Below are positions 54,860 through 64,000 of a DNA stretch of 64,000 nt, one piece after another. How positions within the stretch are numbered: the stretch's first letter is position 1; the number at the start of each line of letters is the position of its first letter. This stretch comes from CAVQWT01 sp963810815 (GTDB lineage: Bacteria > Pseudomonadota > Gammaproteobacteria > Burkholderiales > Casimicrobiaceae), in contig CAWEPB010000004.1 of assembly GCA_963810815.1 (NCBI GenBank), positions 186,001 to 250,000 of the forward strand, written 5' to 3'. The notes beneath the pieces were generated by a model, which was not told the origin of the DNA, made no database searches, and saw only the letters and a program-made list of their open reading frames with translations. Both the position numbers and the translations under genes were made by a program.

Positions 54860-55345
54860 ATGCCCTCGTTCGACATCGTCTCCGAAGTCAATCAGGTCGA
54901 AGTGCGCAATGCCATCGACCAGGCCAACAAGGAAATCAGCACGCGCTTCGACTTCAAGGGGTCGGATTCGCGCGTCGAGTACGACGGCAAGGCGCTGACG
55001 CTGTATGCCGACGACGAGTTCAAGCTCGGCCAGGTGATGGACGTGCTCGGCGCCAAGTTCGCCAAGCGGCAGGTCGACACCCGCTCGCTGAAGGACGGCG
55101 ACATCGAGAAGATCTCGGGCAACAAGGTGAAGCGCATCGTCACCGTCCGCACCGGGGTCGACCAGGACACGGCCAAGAAGATCGTCAAGCTGCTGAAGGA
55201 CAGCAAGGCCAAGGTCCAGGGTTCGATCCAGGGCGACACGGTGCGCGTGTCCGGCGGCAAGCGCGACGACCTGCAGGCGGCGATCGCCCTGGTCAAGCAG
55301 GCCGTCACCGACTACCCGCTGCAATACCAGAACTTCCGCGATTGA
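54860..55345 (+). CDS. yajQ: YajQ-family nucleotide-binding protein
   Basis: A 161-residue cytoplasmic protein made of two ferredoxin-like (RRM-like) halves. Family features are MPSFDIVSEVNQVEVRNAID, STRFDFKGSDSRVEYDG, the central KVKRIVTVRTGVDQDTAKKI and the end YPLQYQNFRD. Relatives bind nucleic acids, tRNA or c-di-GMP, so a link to the GGDEF protein in this window is possible but only inference. The leader is C-rich with no Shine-Dalgarno site. Confidence 0.95.
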   Translation: MPSFDIVSEVNQVEVRNAIDQANKEISTRFDFKGSDSRVEYDGKALTLYADDEFKLGQVMDVLGAKFAKRQVDTRSLKDGDIEKISGNKVKRIVTVRTGVDQDTAKKIVKLLKDSKAKVQGSIQGDTVRVSGGKRDDLQAAIALVKQAVTDYPLQYQNFRD

Positions 55346-55902
55346 ACGCTCCCGTCAATCTCGCGGCGCCGATCGCGACGGCGCGACTCGATCTCGAGCC
55401 GCTGCGCCCCGCGCACGCGGAGATCTGCTTCGCCTCGTTCGCCGATCCGTCGCTGTACCGGTACATCGACCTGCCGATGCCGGCGGACGCGGGCGAACTG
55501 CGCGAGCGCTTCGCCGGCTGGCGCCGCGGCAGCGGCCGCCCCGAGGAGATCTGGCTGAACTGGATCGCGTTCGAGCGCGGATCCGGACGCGCGGCGGGCT
55601 GGTTCCAGGCGACCGCGAAGCTGGCCGACCGCGAGGCCCACATCGCGTACTTCGTGTTCGGCACCTTCCAGCGCCGCGGTGTCGCCGTCGAGGCGGTGCG
55701 GGGGATCGCCGAGCGGCTGTTCGCGGCGACCGACGTGACGACGCTGATCGCTCAGACGGACGAGCGCAACGAGGCGTCGCGCCGCGCGGCGGTGGCCGCC
55801 GGCTTCGTCGCCGACCCGCTGCCGCTGGCGTCGACGCTGCGCGGAGAACCGTCGACCGACCGCGTGTTCCGGCTGCGGCGGCCTTCCGCCCCGGCCTCCT
55901 GA
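55342..55902 (+). CDS. GNAT-family N-acetyltransferase
   Basis: A 186-residue RimJ/RimL-like acetyltransferase. The start is TTG at 55342, overlapping the yajQ stop (TTGA). ARLDLEPLRPAHAEICF opens the fold, IAYFVFGTFQRRGVAVEAV carries the acetyl-CoA pyrophosphate loop (Q/R-x-x-G-x-A/G), and QTDERNEASRRAAVAAGF is the typical late segment. The substrate is unknown. Confidence 0.9.
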   Translation: MNAPVNLAAPIATARLDLEPLRPAHAEICFASFADPSLYRYIDLPMPADAGELRERFAGWRRGSGRPEEIWLNWIAFERGSGRAAGWFQATAKLADREAHIAYFVFGTFQRRGVAVEAVRGIAERLFAATDVTTLIAQTDERNEASRRAAVAAGFVADPLPLASTLRGEPSTDRVFRLRRPSAPAS

Positions 55903-55967
55903 CGGGAATCGACCGGCGGCCCTCCCCCTCCGCCTGGCGCGCCGCGCCGCGGGGTTTCCCGGCCGCC

Positions 55968-56579
55968 TCAGGCGAGGTCGGCGACGAGCGCGGCGCGCGA
56001 TTCGGCGCCGAGCGCGGGAATCGAGGCGGTGTAGTGGGGATGGTCGACGCCGACGCCCAGGCTCACGCCGTACTTCAGCGCGGCGACCATCTCCGGCGTG
56101 AATTCGAAGCGCAGGAAGTGCACCGCCGAGGTCTTTTCGGCGTTCTCGCGCTCGAGGTCCTCGTCGGCGATGGCGTACACCTTCGGGCAGCCCTCGACCT
56201 GCACCCACACGCGGTCCTCGAGGCCCTTGAGCTGACCCAGCGCCTTCCGGCGCTCGTCGACGTCCTCGTACTCGATCAGCATCGTCGCCTTGAGGTTGGT
56301 GCCGTCGGGCACCAGCGGGTTGTAGGCGTCGAGCTCGTCCTGGATGCCCGCCTCCTCGAAGGTCTTCTCGATCCGCAGCATTTCCTGGATCTGGTAGCGC
56401 AGCGTCAGCTCGTCCTCGAACACCAGCGTCAGGTGCTCGCCGAGATGGACGGTGCGCGGCTTCTTGTGGGCGAGCACCTTGGCGCGGAATTCCTTGCGCG
56501 CCTTGGCGTAGGCCTCGAGCGTCAGCAGCGATTCTCGCGTGATGCGCGGCATGCCCGGCTCCTTGGTCGTCGATGTCAT
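55968..56579 (-). CDS. DUF3501 protein
   Basis: A 203-residue soluble protein with family features ITRESLLTLEAYAKARKEFR, RTVHLGEHLTLVFEDELTLR and YQIQEMLRIEKTFEEAGI, then LKATMLIEYED and FLRFEFTPEM. It is the last gene of a minus-strand trio after the CCG iron-sulfur protein and rubrerythrin. The three are frequently neighbours in proteobacteria, but no biochemical role for DUF3501 is known to me. Confidence 0.9.
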   Translation of the reverse strand: MTSTTKEPGMPRITRESLLTLEAYAKARKEFRAKVLAHKKPRTVHLGEHLTLVFEDELTLRYQIQEMLRIEKTFEEAGIQDELDAYNPLVPDGTNLKATMLIEYEDVDERRKALGQLKGLEDRVWVQVEGCPKVYAIADEDLERENAEKTSAVHFLRFEFTPEMVAALKYGVSLGVGVDHPHYTASIPALGAESRAALVADLA

Positions 56580-56667
56580 GCGATTCTCCGTCGATATGAA
56601 CCCGCCGCTTCGAGCCTGCGACGCTCCGCCGGGTTCCGCGGCGCGCCTGGACAGCGCGCCGCGATGG

Positions 56668-58008
56668 TCATTCGATGCCGTAGGCCATGCGGATCAGCGT
56701 CAGCGGATGCGCCCTCGCGGGTTCCGCCGCGCCCGATTCCCCGATGCCCTGCTGGATGCGCCGGCCGGCGATCGGACAGTCGGAACTGACGAACTGGGGC
56801 TCGTCCTGGGCCATCTGGCGGAACACCGGCTTGCCGATCTTCATCGAGGCGTCGATGAACTCGCTCTTCACGCCATAGGTCCCGTCGTGCCCGGCGCAAC
56901 GCTCGACCGTGTTCACCGTGGTCTCCGGCACCCACTCGAGGACCTCGCGCGTCTTCTGGCCGACGTTCTGCACGCGTGAGTGGCACGGGATGTGGTAGCT
57001 GACCTTGCCCAGCGGCCGCTTGAAGTCCTTCTTCAGCAGCCCATCCTTGTCCCGCAGCACCAGGTACTCGAACGGATCGAACATCGCCTCGCGCACCGCC
57101 TTCACGTCGGCGTCGTCCGGGTACATCAGCGGCAGCTCCTGCTTGAACATCAGCGTGCAGGACGGCACCGACGTGACGATCGCCCAGCCTTCGCGGGCCA
57201 GCGCCGCGAGTGCGGGGATGTTGATGTTCTTGAGGCGATCCACCGCCTCGAAGTCGCCGAGCTCGAGCTTGGGCATGCCGCAGCACGCCTCCTTCTCGAC
57301 CAGGCGGTAGGGAATCTCGTTGTGAGCGAGGATCGCAAGCAGGTCGTGCCCGATCCCCGGCTCGTTGTAGTTGATGTAGCAGGTCGAGAACACCGCGACC
57401 TTGCCCGGCGTGCGCTGGCCGTCCCGCGCCGGCCAGGCGACCGATGTCGCGGCGGACTTGCGGAAGGGCTTCGGGTCGTAGGGCGGCAGCCGGGTCTGCG
57501 CGGCGACGCCCAGCACCTTGTCCATCATCGTTCGCGTCGCCGGCGTGCGGTTGGCCCAGTTGACCGTCTGCACCACGACCGGGATCGTCGCGAGCTTGCC
57601 GACCGCGTCGGTGCTCGTGAGCAGGCGATCACGGAAACGCGCGCCGTGCTGCTTGTACTTGACGGCCTTGGCTCGCAGCATCAGGTGCGGAAAGTCGAGG
57701 TTCCACGGATGCGGCGGCACGTACGGGCACTTCGTCATGTAGCACACGTCGCACAGGTAGCAGTGGTCGACGACCTTCCAGTAGTCGTCCTTCGCGACGC
57801 CGTCCACCTCCATCGTCTTGCTCTCGTCGACGAGGTCGAACAGCGTCGGGAACGACTGGCACAGGTTCACGCAGCGCCGGCAGCCGTGACAGATGTCGAA
57901 GACGCGCTCCATCTCCTTGAACAGCGCTTCGCTGTCGTAGAACTCGGGATTGCGCCAGTCGAGCGGGTGGCGCGTGGGCGCTTCGAGGCTGCCTTCGCGG
58001 ACGGTCAT
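56668..58008 (-). CDS. GlpC/HdrD-like iron-sulfur (CCG-domain) protein
   Basis: A 446-residue protein. Two [4Fe-4S] motifs lie near the start (CHGCRRCVNLCQSFP about 40 and CYLCDVCYMTKCP about 85). Two cysteine-rich CCG-type domains follow. The first is intact (STCYINYNEPG and KEACCGMP). The second is altered, with PCHSRVQNVGQ but RCAGHDGTYG in place of CCG. Relatives such as GlpC and HdrD pass electrons between flavin, thiol or quinone partners. With rubrerythrin upstream it may take part in peroxide or oxygen defence, which is inference. Confidence 0.9.
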   Translation of the reverse strand: MTVREGSLEAPTRHPLDWRNPEFYDSEALFKEMERVFDICHGCRRCVNLCQSFPTLFDLVDESKTMEVDGVAKDDYWKVVDHCYLCDVCYMTKCPYVPPHPWNLDFPHLMLRAKAVKYKQHGARFRDRLLTSTDAVGKLATIPVVVQTVNWANRTPATRTMMDKVLGVAAQTRLPPYDPKPFRKSAATSVAWPARDGQRTPGKVAVFSTCYINYNEPGIGHDLLAILAHNEIPYRLVEKEACCGMPKLELGDFEAVDRLKNINIPALAALAREGWAIVTSVPSCTLMFKQELPLMYPDDADVKAVREAMFDPFEYLVLRDKDGLLKKDFKRPLGKVSYHIPCHSRVQNVGQKTREVLEWVPETTVNTVERCAGHDGTYGVKSEFIDASMKIGKPVFRQMAQDEPQFVSSDCPIAGRRIQQGIGESGAAEPARAHPLTLIRMAYGIE

Positions 58009-58153
58009 CGTGGACTCTTGGAATGTGGAGGGTGCAACAGCTTGGTGCCACCGCGACGGCGCCGGAACGGGCGCCGCCGCGGCGGCCGGTCGGAGGCTTC
58101 CGCTCCGTCGCGCGGGGCCGGCACCGCCGGCGCCCGCTCCGACAGGCGGAGAC

Positions 58154-58576
<423 letters not shown>

Positions 58577-58878
58577 CGTGCATCTCCTCTCGAGGTGAAC
58601 GCGTCGGCGAAACATGGCCGCCAACACGGTAGCTGCGACCGCCGGAAACCTTCTGCTTCCGACGACACCTCATTTTGCGCGCCGCGCGGCGGCCCCGTCC
58701 AATTGACTGTGCCAATGCGGACGATAACCTGCGCTAATGCCCCGGGCGGCTCGCGTCGCCTCGCAGCGGCCGGCCTGCGACGCGCCGACGCACTCCCGGC
58801 CCCGCGGCGATCGTGACGGCCACGACGTCGCACCGGCCCGACCGGCGATGCGGTGCGCATCGCCGGGCTCGCCGCGGA
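58577..58878. promoter_or_regulatory. intergenic region between aceB and the rubrerythrin operon
   Basis: About 300 bases without a supported gene. It must hold the promoter of the rubrerythrin operon, but I see no clear -10/-35 pair. A direct duplication of CCAAT-like bases (TCCAATTGAC and GCCAATGCGG) and a GC-rich hairpin (GCGCGCCGCGCGGCG) are present near 58680. Confidence 0.35.
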
Positions 58879-60480
58879 TCAGTCGATCCGCTCGTACGCC
58901 GGCAGCGTCAGGAACTCGACGAAGGTGTCGTTGTTGACGAGGTCGGCGAAGATCTTCGCCGCGTCGTCGTATTTCCCCTCGCCGAACGCGGCGCCGAGAA
59001 GATCGCGGATCTTCTGCATCTCCTCCGGAATCATGGCGCCGACCATTTCCTTGGTCACCTTGCGGCCGTCGTCGAGCTTGCCCTTCGGCGAGCGGATCCA
59101 CTGCCAGACCTGCGAACGCGAGATCTCGGCGGTGGCCGCGTCCTCCATCAGGTTGAAGATCGGAACCGCGCCCTGCCCCGCCAGCCACGCGCCGATGTAC
59201 TGGATCGCGACGTTGATGTTGAGGCGCAGGCCCTTCTCGGTGATCGGCTGCTCCGGCTCGAACCTGACGAGGTCCGCCGCAACGACCTTGACGTCCTCGC
59301 GCTTCCTGCTCGCGATCTGGTTCGGCGCCGGCATCAGGCGGTCGAACGCCTCCATCGCCACCGGCACCAGCGCCGGATGCGCGACCCAGGTGCCGTCGTG
59401 GCCGTAGGTCGCCTCGCGCTCCTTGTCGGCCTTCACCTTGGCGAACGCCTCCGCGTTGGCCGTCTCGTCGTTCTTCACCGGGATCTGCGCGGCCATGCCG
59501 CCCATCGCGTGGATGTTGCGGCGGTGGCAGGTCTTGATGCACAGCTCCGCATAGCTCCGGAGGAAGTGCGTGGTCATCGTGACCAGGACCCGGTCCGCGA
59601 GGCAGAAGTCGGCGTTGTTCCGGAACTTCTTGATGCACGAGAAGATGTAGTCCCAGCGGCCGCAGTTGAGACCTGCCGAGTGCTCGCGCAGCTCGTACAG
59701 GATCTCGTCCATCTCGTAGGCGGCAAGGATCGTCTCGATCAGCACCGTCGCCTTGATCGTGCCGCGCGGGACGCCGAGCGTCTCCTGCGCCATCACGAAG
59801 ATGTCGTTCCACAGCCGCGCCTCGAGATGGCTTTCCATCTTCGGCAGGTAGAAGTACGGGCCGCTGCCGCGCGCGACCAGCTCCTTCGCGTTGTGGAAGA
59901 AATACAGCGCGAAGTCGAAGATGCCGCCGGACATGACCTGCCCGTCGATCTTGACGTGCTTCTCCGGCAGGTGCCAGCCGCGCGGGCGCACGAACAGCGT
60001 GGCGACCTTGTCGTTGAGCTTGTACGCCTTGCCCTCGGGGGAGACGTAGTCGATGCGGCGGCGGATGGCATCGCGCAGGTTGAGGTGACCCTGGAGGTTG
60101 TTGTCCCAGCGCGGCGTGTTGGCGTCCTCGAAGTCGGCCATGAACACCTTGGCACCCGAGTTGAGCGCGTTGATGATCATCTTGCGGTCGACGGGACCGG
60201 TGATCTCGACCCGGCGGTCCTGGATGTCCGCACCGACCGGCGCGCAGGTCCAGTCGCCCTCGCGCACCGCGCGCGTCTCGGGCAGGAAGTCGGGCAGCTT
60301 GCCCGCGTCGAGTTCGGCCTGCCGCTGGGCGCGCTTCGCCAGCAGCTCCGTCCGCCGGCCGCCGAACGCGCGCTGCAGCTTCGCGGCGAACGCGACGGCC
60401 TCGGGGGTCAGGATTTCGGCGTACTCGGGGGTGATGCGGCCGGTGATCTCGATGCCGGCGCCGTAGGCAGGGGTGCTCAT
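58879..60480 (-). CDS. aceB: malate synthase A
   Basis: A 533-residue enzyme of the glyoxylate bypass, condensing glyoxylate with acetyl-CoA. Seen are ITGPVDRKMIINALNSGAKV, MADFEDANTP, the catalytic-Arg segment FVRPRGWHLPEKH, LNCGRWDYIFS and DGTWVAHPALV. The length matches type A (type G is about 720). Isocitrate lyase is not in the window. A TAAAAT at the start of the upstream gap (near 60568-60573, minus strand) may be its -10. Confidence 0.97.
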   Translation of the reverse strand: MSTPAYGAGIEITGRITPEYAEILTPEAVAFAAKLQRAFGGRRTELLAKRAQRQAELDAGKLPDFLPETRAVREGDWTCAPVGADIQDRRVEITGPVDRKMIINALNSGAKVFMADFEDANTPRWDNNLQGHLNLRDAIRRRIDYVSPEGKAYKLNDKVATLFVRPRGWHLPEKHVKIDGQVMSGGIFDFALYFFHNAKELVARGSGPYFYLPKMESHLEARLWNDIFVMAQETLGVPRGTIKATVLIETILAAYEMDEILYELREHSAGLNCGRWDYIFSCIKKFRNNADFCLADRVLVTMTTHFLRSYAELCIKTCHRRNIHAMGGMAAQIPVKNDETANAEAFAKVKADKEREATYGHDGTWVAHPALVPVAMEAFDRLMPAPNQIASRKREDVKVVAADLVRFEPEQPITEKGLRLNINVAIQYIGAWLAGQGAVPIFNLMEDAATAEISRSQVWQWIRSPKGKLDDGRKVTKEMVGAMIPEEMQKIRDLLGAAFGEGKYDDAAKIFADLVNNDTFVEFLTLPAYERID

Positions 60481-60654
60481 CGTCGGGTCCTCGTGCGTGG
60501 AAGGGGGAGTCGCGGCCAGGGGCTCAACTTGGGCCGCGAATGTGAAAGTGATTTTCAGAATCGAATTTTACCCTGAAACGGCGTCGCTGCGCAGGGCCCG
60601 GCGGTGCGGCGGTCGCCAGCCGGAACGGCGGCGACTCCAGGGGCCTCTCGAGGG

Positions 60655-61176
60655 CTACCTGGGCACGATGTCGACCTTCAGCCCCGTGTACCCCACGCGG
60701 ACGCCGGTCGCCTCGTAGGCCACATCGGACCGGCGCAGCCGGTCGGCGGGCAACGTCATCAGCGGCAGGTCCGGCAGCGTCATGCCTTTCCGGTCGACCA
60801 CCCTGGCCAGGCCGAGGAAGCGCAGCAGCCCGGCCAGCCGCACGTCCTCGATCCGCACCTGCGTCAGATCGATGCCGTTGCGCGCGGCATTGAGCACCGG
60901 CTTGCCCGACAGTTCGACGGCGATTCCCACCGGCGTGCCGGTCGGACCGTCCGACAGCTTGAAATTCCATTCGAGCAGCAGTCGCTCCGAGGCCGGCATC
61001 AACGACACTTCCGGCCGATGGGTGTCGAGATCCTTGAACACCTCCAGCACGCCCCCGAGATCGGCCCGGATCTGCTGCTCGATCTCGGCGGTCGAAAACG
61101 TGATCGTCTGCGGTCCGTGCATCGTTGCGCACGCCGACAGCAGCGCCACGAGAATCGGTGCAACGAGCCGGCGCAT
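60655..61176 (-). CDS. DUF1439 lipoprotein (YceB-like)
   Basis: A 173-residue lipoprotein. The signal peptide ends in the lipobox LLSAC (Cys16), and a beta-rich domain of the DUF1439 type follows (ITFSTAEIEQQIRADL, LDTHRPEVSLMPASERLLL). It is probably held in the outer or inner membrane facing the periplasm, with unknown function. It starts two bases after the stop of the DUF349 gene, so the two form an operon. Confidence 0.87.
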   Translation of the reverse strand: MRRLVAPILVALLSACATMHGPQTITFSTAEIEQQIRADLGGVLEVFKDLDTHRPEVSLMPASERLLLEWNFKLSDGPTGTPVGIAVELSGKPVLNAARNGIDLTQVRIEDVRLAGLLRFLGLARVVDRKGMTLPDLPLMTLPADRLRRSDVAYEATGVRVGYTGLKVDIVPR

Positions 61177-61178
61177 GC

Positions 61179-63980
61179 CTAGCGCGCTTTCTCGATCGCG
61201 GAAAACACCCGTTCAAGGCGCGCCCGGTCGCCGGCATCGGCAATCCCCGGTTCGGCGCACCACGCGAGCAGCCGCTCGCGGGCAGTGCCGGCCTCGGCCG
61301 TCGCCGCGCTCTGGAACCGCTGCCGCAGCTGCTTCACCTGCAGCGCCAGGCGCTGCGCCTGCAACCCGGCAGGCGACTCGAGACCCAGCGCCACTTCGAG
61401 TTCGAGCAGGATTTCGCGACGGGGGCCCATGCCGCGTTCGATTCGTGACGCCCAGGCGGTGGCCGTCGCCGGCTCGGACAGGGTGTGCAGCGCGGCATCG
61501 CGGCGCGCGAGCATCTTCTTCTCCCATGCGGGCGGGAGTGACGGCAAGGCAGCCCAGCGCTCGTTCACCCCCGCCGTGGTCGTGGCCGTACCCTCCGCCG
61601 CGTTGCCGGTCGTCCCCGCCAGCGCGTCGAGCTCCTCGCACAGGCGTTCCTTGGCCGCCAGGGTCTGCCAGACGGCCGCTTCGCGCGATCGGGCGCGCGC
61701 GGAGAGCGCCGCCTCGACCGCTGCCTTCGCGCTCCGGAACCGGGATTCGACGCCGCGCAGCGCGGGGTCGAACCCGCCGGTCCGCGTCCTCCACTGCGCC
61801 TCCAGATCGCGCAGGGCCCGACGCAGGTCGTTGTCGTCCTTGTCCGCCGCCGTCGCAAGCTGCTCGAGTTCGGCACACACCGTTTCCAGCGCGCGACGGT
61901 TTTCGTGCTTGACGCCGTCCTCCTGCTTGCGCGTGGCCTGGCGGGCCTCGAACACCGCGTCGCACGCCGCGCGAAACCGCTCCCAGAGGACCCGTTCGTC
62001 GCGCTGCGCGAGCGCCAGCGCCTTGGCTTGCGACTGCCACCTGGCCTGCAGCGCCTTGACGCGCGTGGGCACGTCGCGCTCCATCGCCTGCCCCGCCAGC
62101 GCGGTGGCCTCGTCGATCAGGGCCTGGCGGTCGGCCTTCGCCCGATCACGCGCCACCGCCAGCGCATCGCGCAACGGCGCGAGCGCCGCCTTGAGACGGG
62201 CATCGAAACCCTTCCACGCCCTCGGTTCGACGCTGCCGAGATCGCCGTCGCGCCAGGTGCGATCCGTTTCGCGCAACCAGTGCTCGATCGCGCGCCAGTC
62301 GCGAGGCTCGGCGAGCAGCGTCGCCGCGTGCACCGCCGCCGTCGCGACGAATTCGTCGCGCCGCTTGCGGGCCTCCTTCTTCTGCGCGGCCATTTCGGCG
62401 AAGTACCGGGCGGCGGGCGCGTAAGCCTTTTCGCATGCACGATCGAACCGTTCCCACAGCGCCTTGGGGACGCCCGCGTGCTGCTGGTCGAGCGTCTTCC
62501 ATTCGTCGCGCAGCTTCTGGACTTCGGCCGCCAGTCGCGGCGCGTCCAGCGTCGTCGTCGCGGCGGCCTCGGCGCGCTCGCACAACCGCAGGCGCGCGTG
62601 CTGCTGCCCGAACGATTCCCACCGCTCGAGTTCCCCCAGCTGCTGGATGAGCCGGCTCAACCGCTGCGTCGTCGGCTTCGGCAACATGCCGGCCTCGGCT
62701 TTCCGGGTCCTGATCTCGTCCGCGGCGGCGCGGGCCGCCTGCACCTGGCCGGCGGCGAGCGCCTGCTCGGCGGCGTGAAGCAGGCTGTGGACCTGCTGCC
62801 GCGCCGTGCCCGCCTCCTGCTCTGCCGCGTGGATCTGCGCCAGCCGGCGTTGCTCGACCACGATCAGCGCGGCCTCGAAGCGACGCGTCAGCGCCGGCGT
62901 ACGAATGGCTCGGCTCAATGCCTGCCAGCGTTCCGGCAGCTTCGCGTCGTCGATGGACGTGCCGGCGGCAAGCTGCTCGGCTTCGGCGACCAGCGCTTCG
63001 GCGTCGGCCCGGGCCTCGAGCTCCTGCGCCCACGACGCGATCCGCTGTTCCGCGTGGTCCAGCTTCGCCAGCGCCTCGCGATCGTCGTATCCGGCCGCCT
63101 CGTCGCGCAGCGCGCCGAGCTCGGTGCGCAGGCGGTCGAGCGCTTCCGGCGTCGCGGGTGGATCCTGCATCCCCGCCCACTCGCCCAGCCGGCGCTCGAA
63201 GCGCGCCCGCGTCCGCTGCTCGGCGTGCTCGCGGTCGAAGCGCGCCTGCAGGGCTTGCCGGGCGGCGTCCGAGCGTGCAAGGCGGACCGCGTCGTCGCCG
63301 AGCTCCAGCGCCTGCCAACGGCGATTGAGCTCGACCACGGCGGTGAGAATCGGGCCGGGCGTGCCTGCCAGCGCTTCCAGCTGCGCCAGGATCGCGTCCG
63401 CCTCGGCCGCCTGGCCGGCGCGGTCCGCGATCGCTTCGTACCGCTTCCGCGCAAGCCGGGCCACGCCGTGATCCTTGTTCCTGGTGGCGTCGGCAAGCTT
63501 GCGCAGGCCCTCCGGCGTATGCACGCGCTCCGCGGCGGCCATTCGCGTTGCCGCATGTTCGGCGGCGATCGCGACCTCCACCAGCGAGCTCTCGTCGCGG
63601 AGTGCCGCGATCGCGATGCGGCGGCGGTCCGCGTCCCGCGCGCAGCGCACCACCTCGGCCCGGATCGCATCGGTGCAATCGTCGGCTTCCAGCAACGCGG
63701 TCGCTGCCTCGGCCTGTTGCGTTTCGGCGAGCGCGGGACCGAGGGCTGCCGCGAGGGCGGTGCGCACCGCCGGATCGGCTTCCGTTTTCCAGGCCGCGGC
63801 CAGCGCGGCGACGTCCGTGCTGCGTGCGGCCGCCGCGGCGCGGACCTCCGGCGCCGGGTCGGTCGCCAGCAGTCGGGCGAGTTCCTCCGAGTCCGGCGGC
63901 AACTTCGATGCGCCGAGCACCCGCTGCGCGGGGTCGGCGTGTTCGTGCAAGGGGGAGCCAAACAGGCGCTTGGTGATCAT
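61179..63980 (-). CDS. large DUF349 repeat protein
   Basis: A 933-residue, almost entirely helical cytoplasmic protein rich in Ala, Arg, Glu and Gln. The first 180 residues look like HEAT-type helical repeats (VRAAAAARSTDVAALAAAWK). Later, DUF349 units recur with the W-x5-D/H pattern, as in LRDEWKTLDQQHAGVPKALW, WRAIEHWLRETDRTW and LQARWQSQAKALAL. The best-known relatives are long helical proteins of unknown function. It is first in an operon with the DUF1439 lipoprotein. The start at 63980 has no clear ribosome site, and the window ends 20 bases beyond. Confidence 0.88.
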   Translation of the reverse strand: MITKRLFGSPLHEHADPAQRVLGASKLPPDSEELARLLATDPAPEVRAAAAARSTDVAALAAAWKTEADPAVRTALAAALGPALAETQQAEAATALLEADDCTDAIRAEVVRCARDADRRRIAIAALRDESSLVEVAIAAEHAATRMAAAERVHTPEGLRKLADATRNKDHGVARLARKRYEAIADRAGQAAEADAILAQLEALAGTPGPILTAVVELNRRWQALELGDDAVRLARSDAARQALQARFDREHAEQRTRARFERRLGEWAGMQDPPATPEALDRLRTELGALRDEAAGYDDREALAKLDHAEQRIASWAQELEARADAEALVAEAEQLAAGTSIDDAKLPERWQALSRAIRTPALTRRFEAALIVVEQRRLAQIHAAEQEAGTARQQVHSLLHAAEQALAAGQVQAARAAADEIRTRKAEAGMLPKPTTQRLSRLIQQLGELERWESFGQQHARLRLCERAEAAATTTLDAPRLAAEVQKLRDEWKTLDQQHAGVPKALWERFDRACEKAYAPAARYFAEMAAQKKEARKRRDEFVATAAVHAATLLAEPRDWRAIEHWLRETDRTWRDGDLGSVEPRAWKGFDARLKAALAPLRDALAVARDRAKADRQALIDEATALAGQAMERDVPTRVKALQARWQSQAKALALAQRDERVLWERFRAACDAVFEARQATRKQEDGVKHENRRALETVCAELEQLATAADKDDNDLRRALRDLEAQWRTRTGGFDPALRGVESRFRSAKAAVEAALSARARSREAAVWQTLAAKERLCEELDALAGTTGNAAEGTATTTAGVNERWAALPSLPPAWEKKMLARRDAALHTLSEPATATAWASRIERGMGPRREILLELEVALGLESPAGLQAQRLALQVKQLRQRFQSAATAEAGTARERLLAWCAEPGIADAGDRARLERVFSAIEKAR

Positions 63981-64000
63981 GGGGGAGCTTACGCCGTGCC

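Overview
The window is dense, high-G+C bacterial DNA with G/C-rich third codon positions. Gene order and content point to a betaproteobacterium, probably Burkholderiales or a close relative. The marker blocks are rlmE-ftsH-folP-glmM, carA-carB-greA, divergent bamE and fur, rpsT next to a DUF3579 gene, and argF/argG. I assign no genus. There are no rRNA operons, CRISPR arrays, transposases or phage genes. One tRNA-Ser(CGA) gene lies at 6.1 kb.

Layout. (1) 0.3-3.3 kb: a two-component system. A NarL-type regulator and a 77-residue partner are divergent from a membrane histidine kinase. (2) 3.4-6.2 kb: a flavin oxidase, two weak hypothetical genes and tRNA-Ser. (3) 6.4-8.8 kb: two tandem exported parallel beta-helix paralogues. 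(4) 8.9-18.5 kb, minus strand: a ten-gene respiratory formate dehydrogenase operon. It encodes DUF3305, DUF3306, a polyferredoxin, a TorD-like chaperone, a small TAT protein, alpha, beta, a lipoprotein, the cytochrome b gamma subunit and a small exported protein. (5) 18.6-25.5 kb, plus strand: a tightly coupled molybdenum-cofactor operon, moaA-fdhD-GFA-mobA-acyltransferase-moeA-chrA, which supplies and sulfurates the cofactor the formate dehydrogenase needs. (6) 25.5-49.6 kb: housekeeping genes for stringent response, cell envelope, folate, proteolysis, rRNA modification, pyrimidine and lysine synthesis, metal regulation and ribosome. A GGDEF protein and a nitronate monooxygenase-like protein also lie here. 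(7) 49.8-55.9 kb: argF and argG with a Bug-type binding protein between them, then a TPR protein, yajQ and an acetyltransferase. (8) 56-64 kb, minus strand: a DUF3501 / CCG iron-sulfur protein / rubrerythrin trio, malate synthase A, a DUF1439 lipoprotein and a large DUF349 protein.

Main oddities. Three genes in the formate dehydrogenase/cofactor region (alpha subunit, DUF3306, acyltransferase) each carry a single-base frameshift. This is either local assembly error or decay of the system. Two genes (chrA, folP) appear to need a CTG start that overlaps the upstream stop codon. The YhbY protein carries a basic, decapeptide-repeat tail of about 220 residues. Several promoters share a TGCTANNAT extended -10, and relA has a perfect TATAAT six bases before its start codon. 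G-quadruplex-prone or C-rich tracts lie before ftsH, murJ and moeA.
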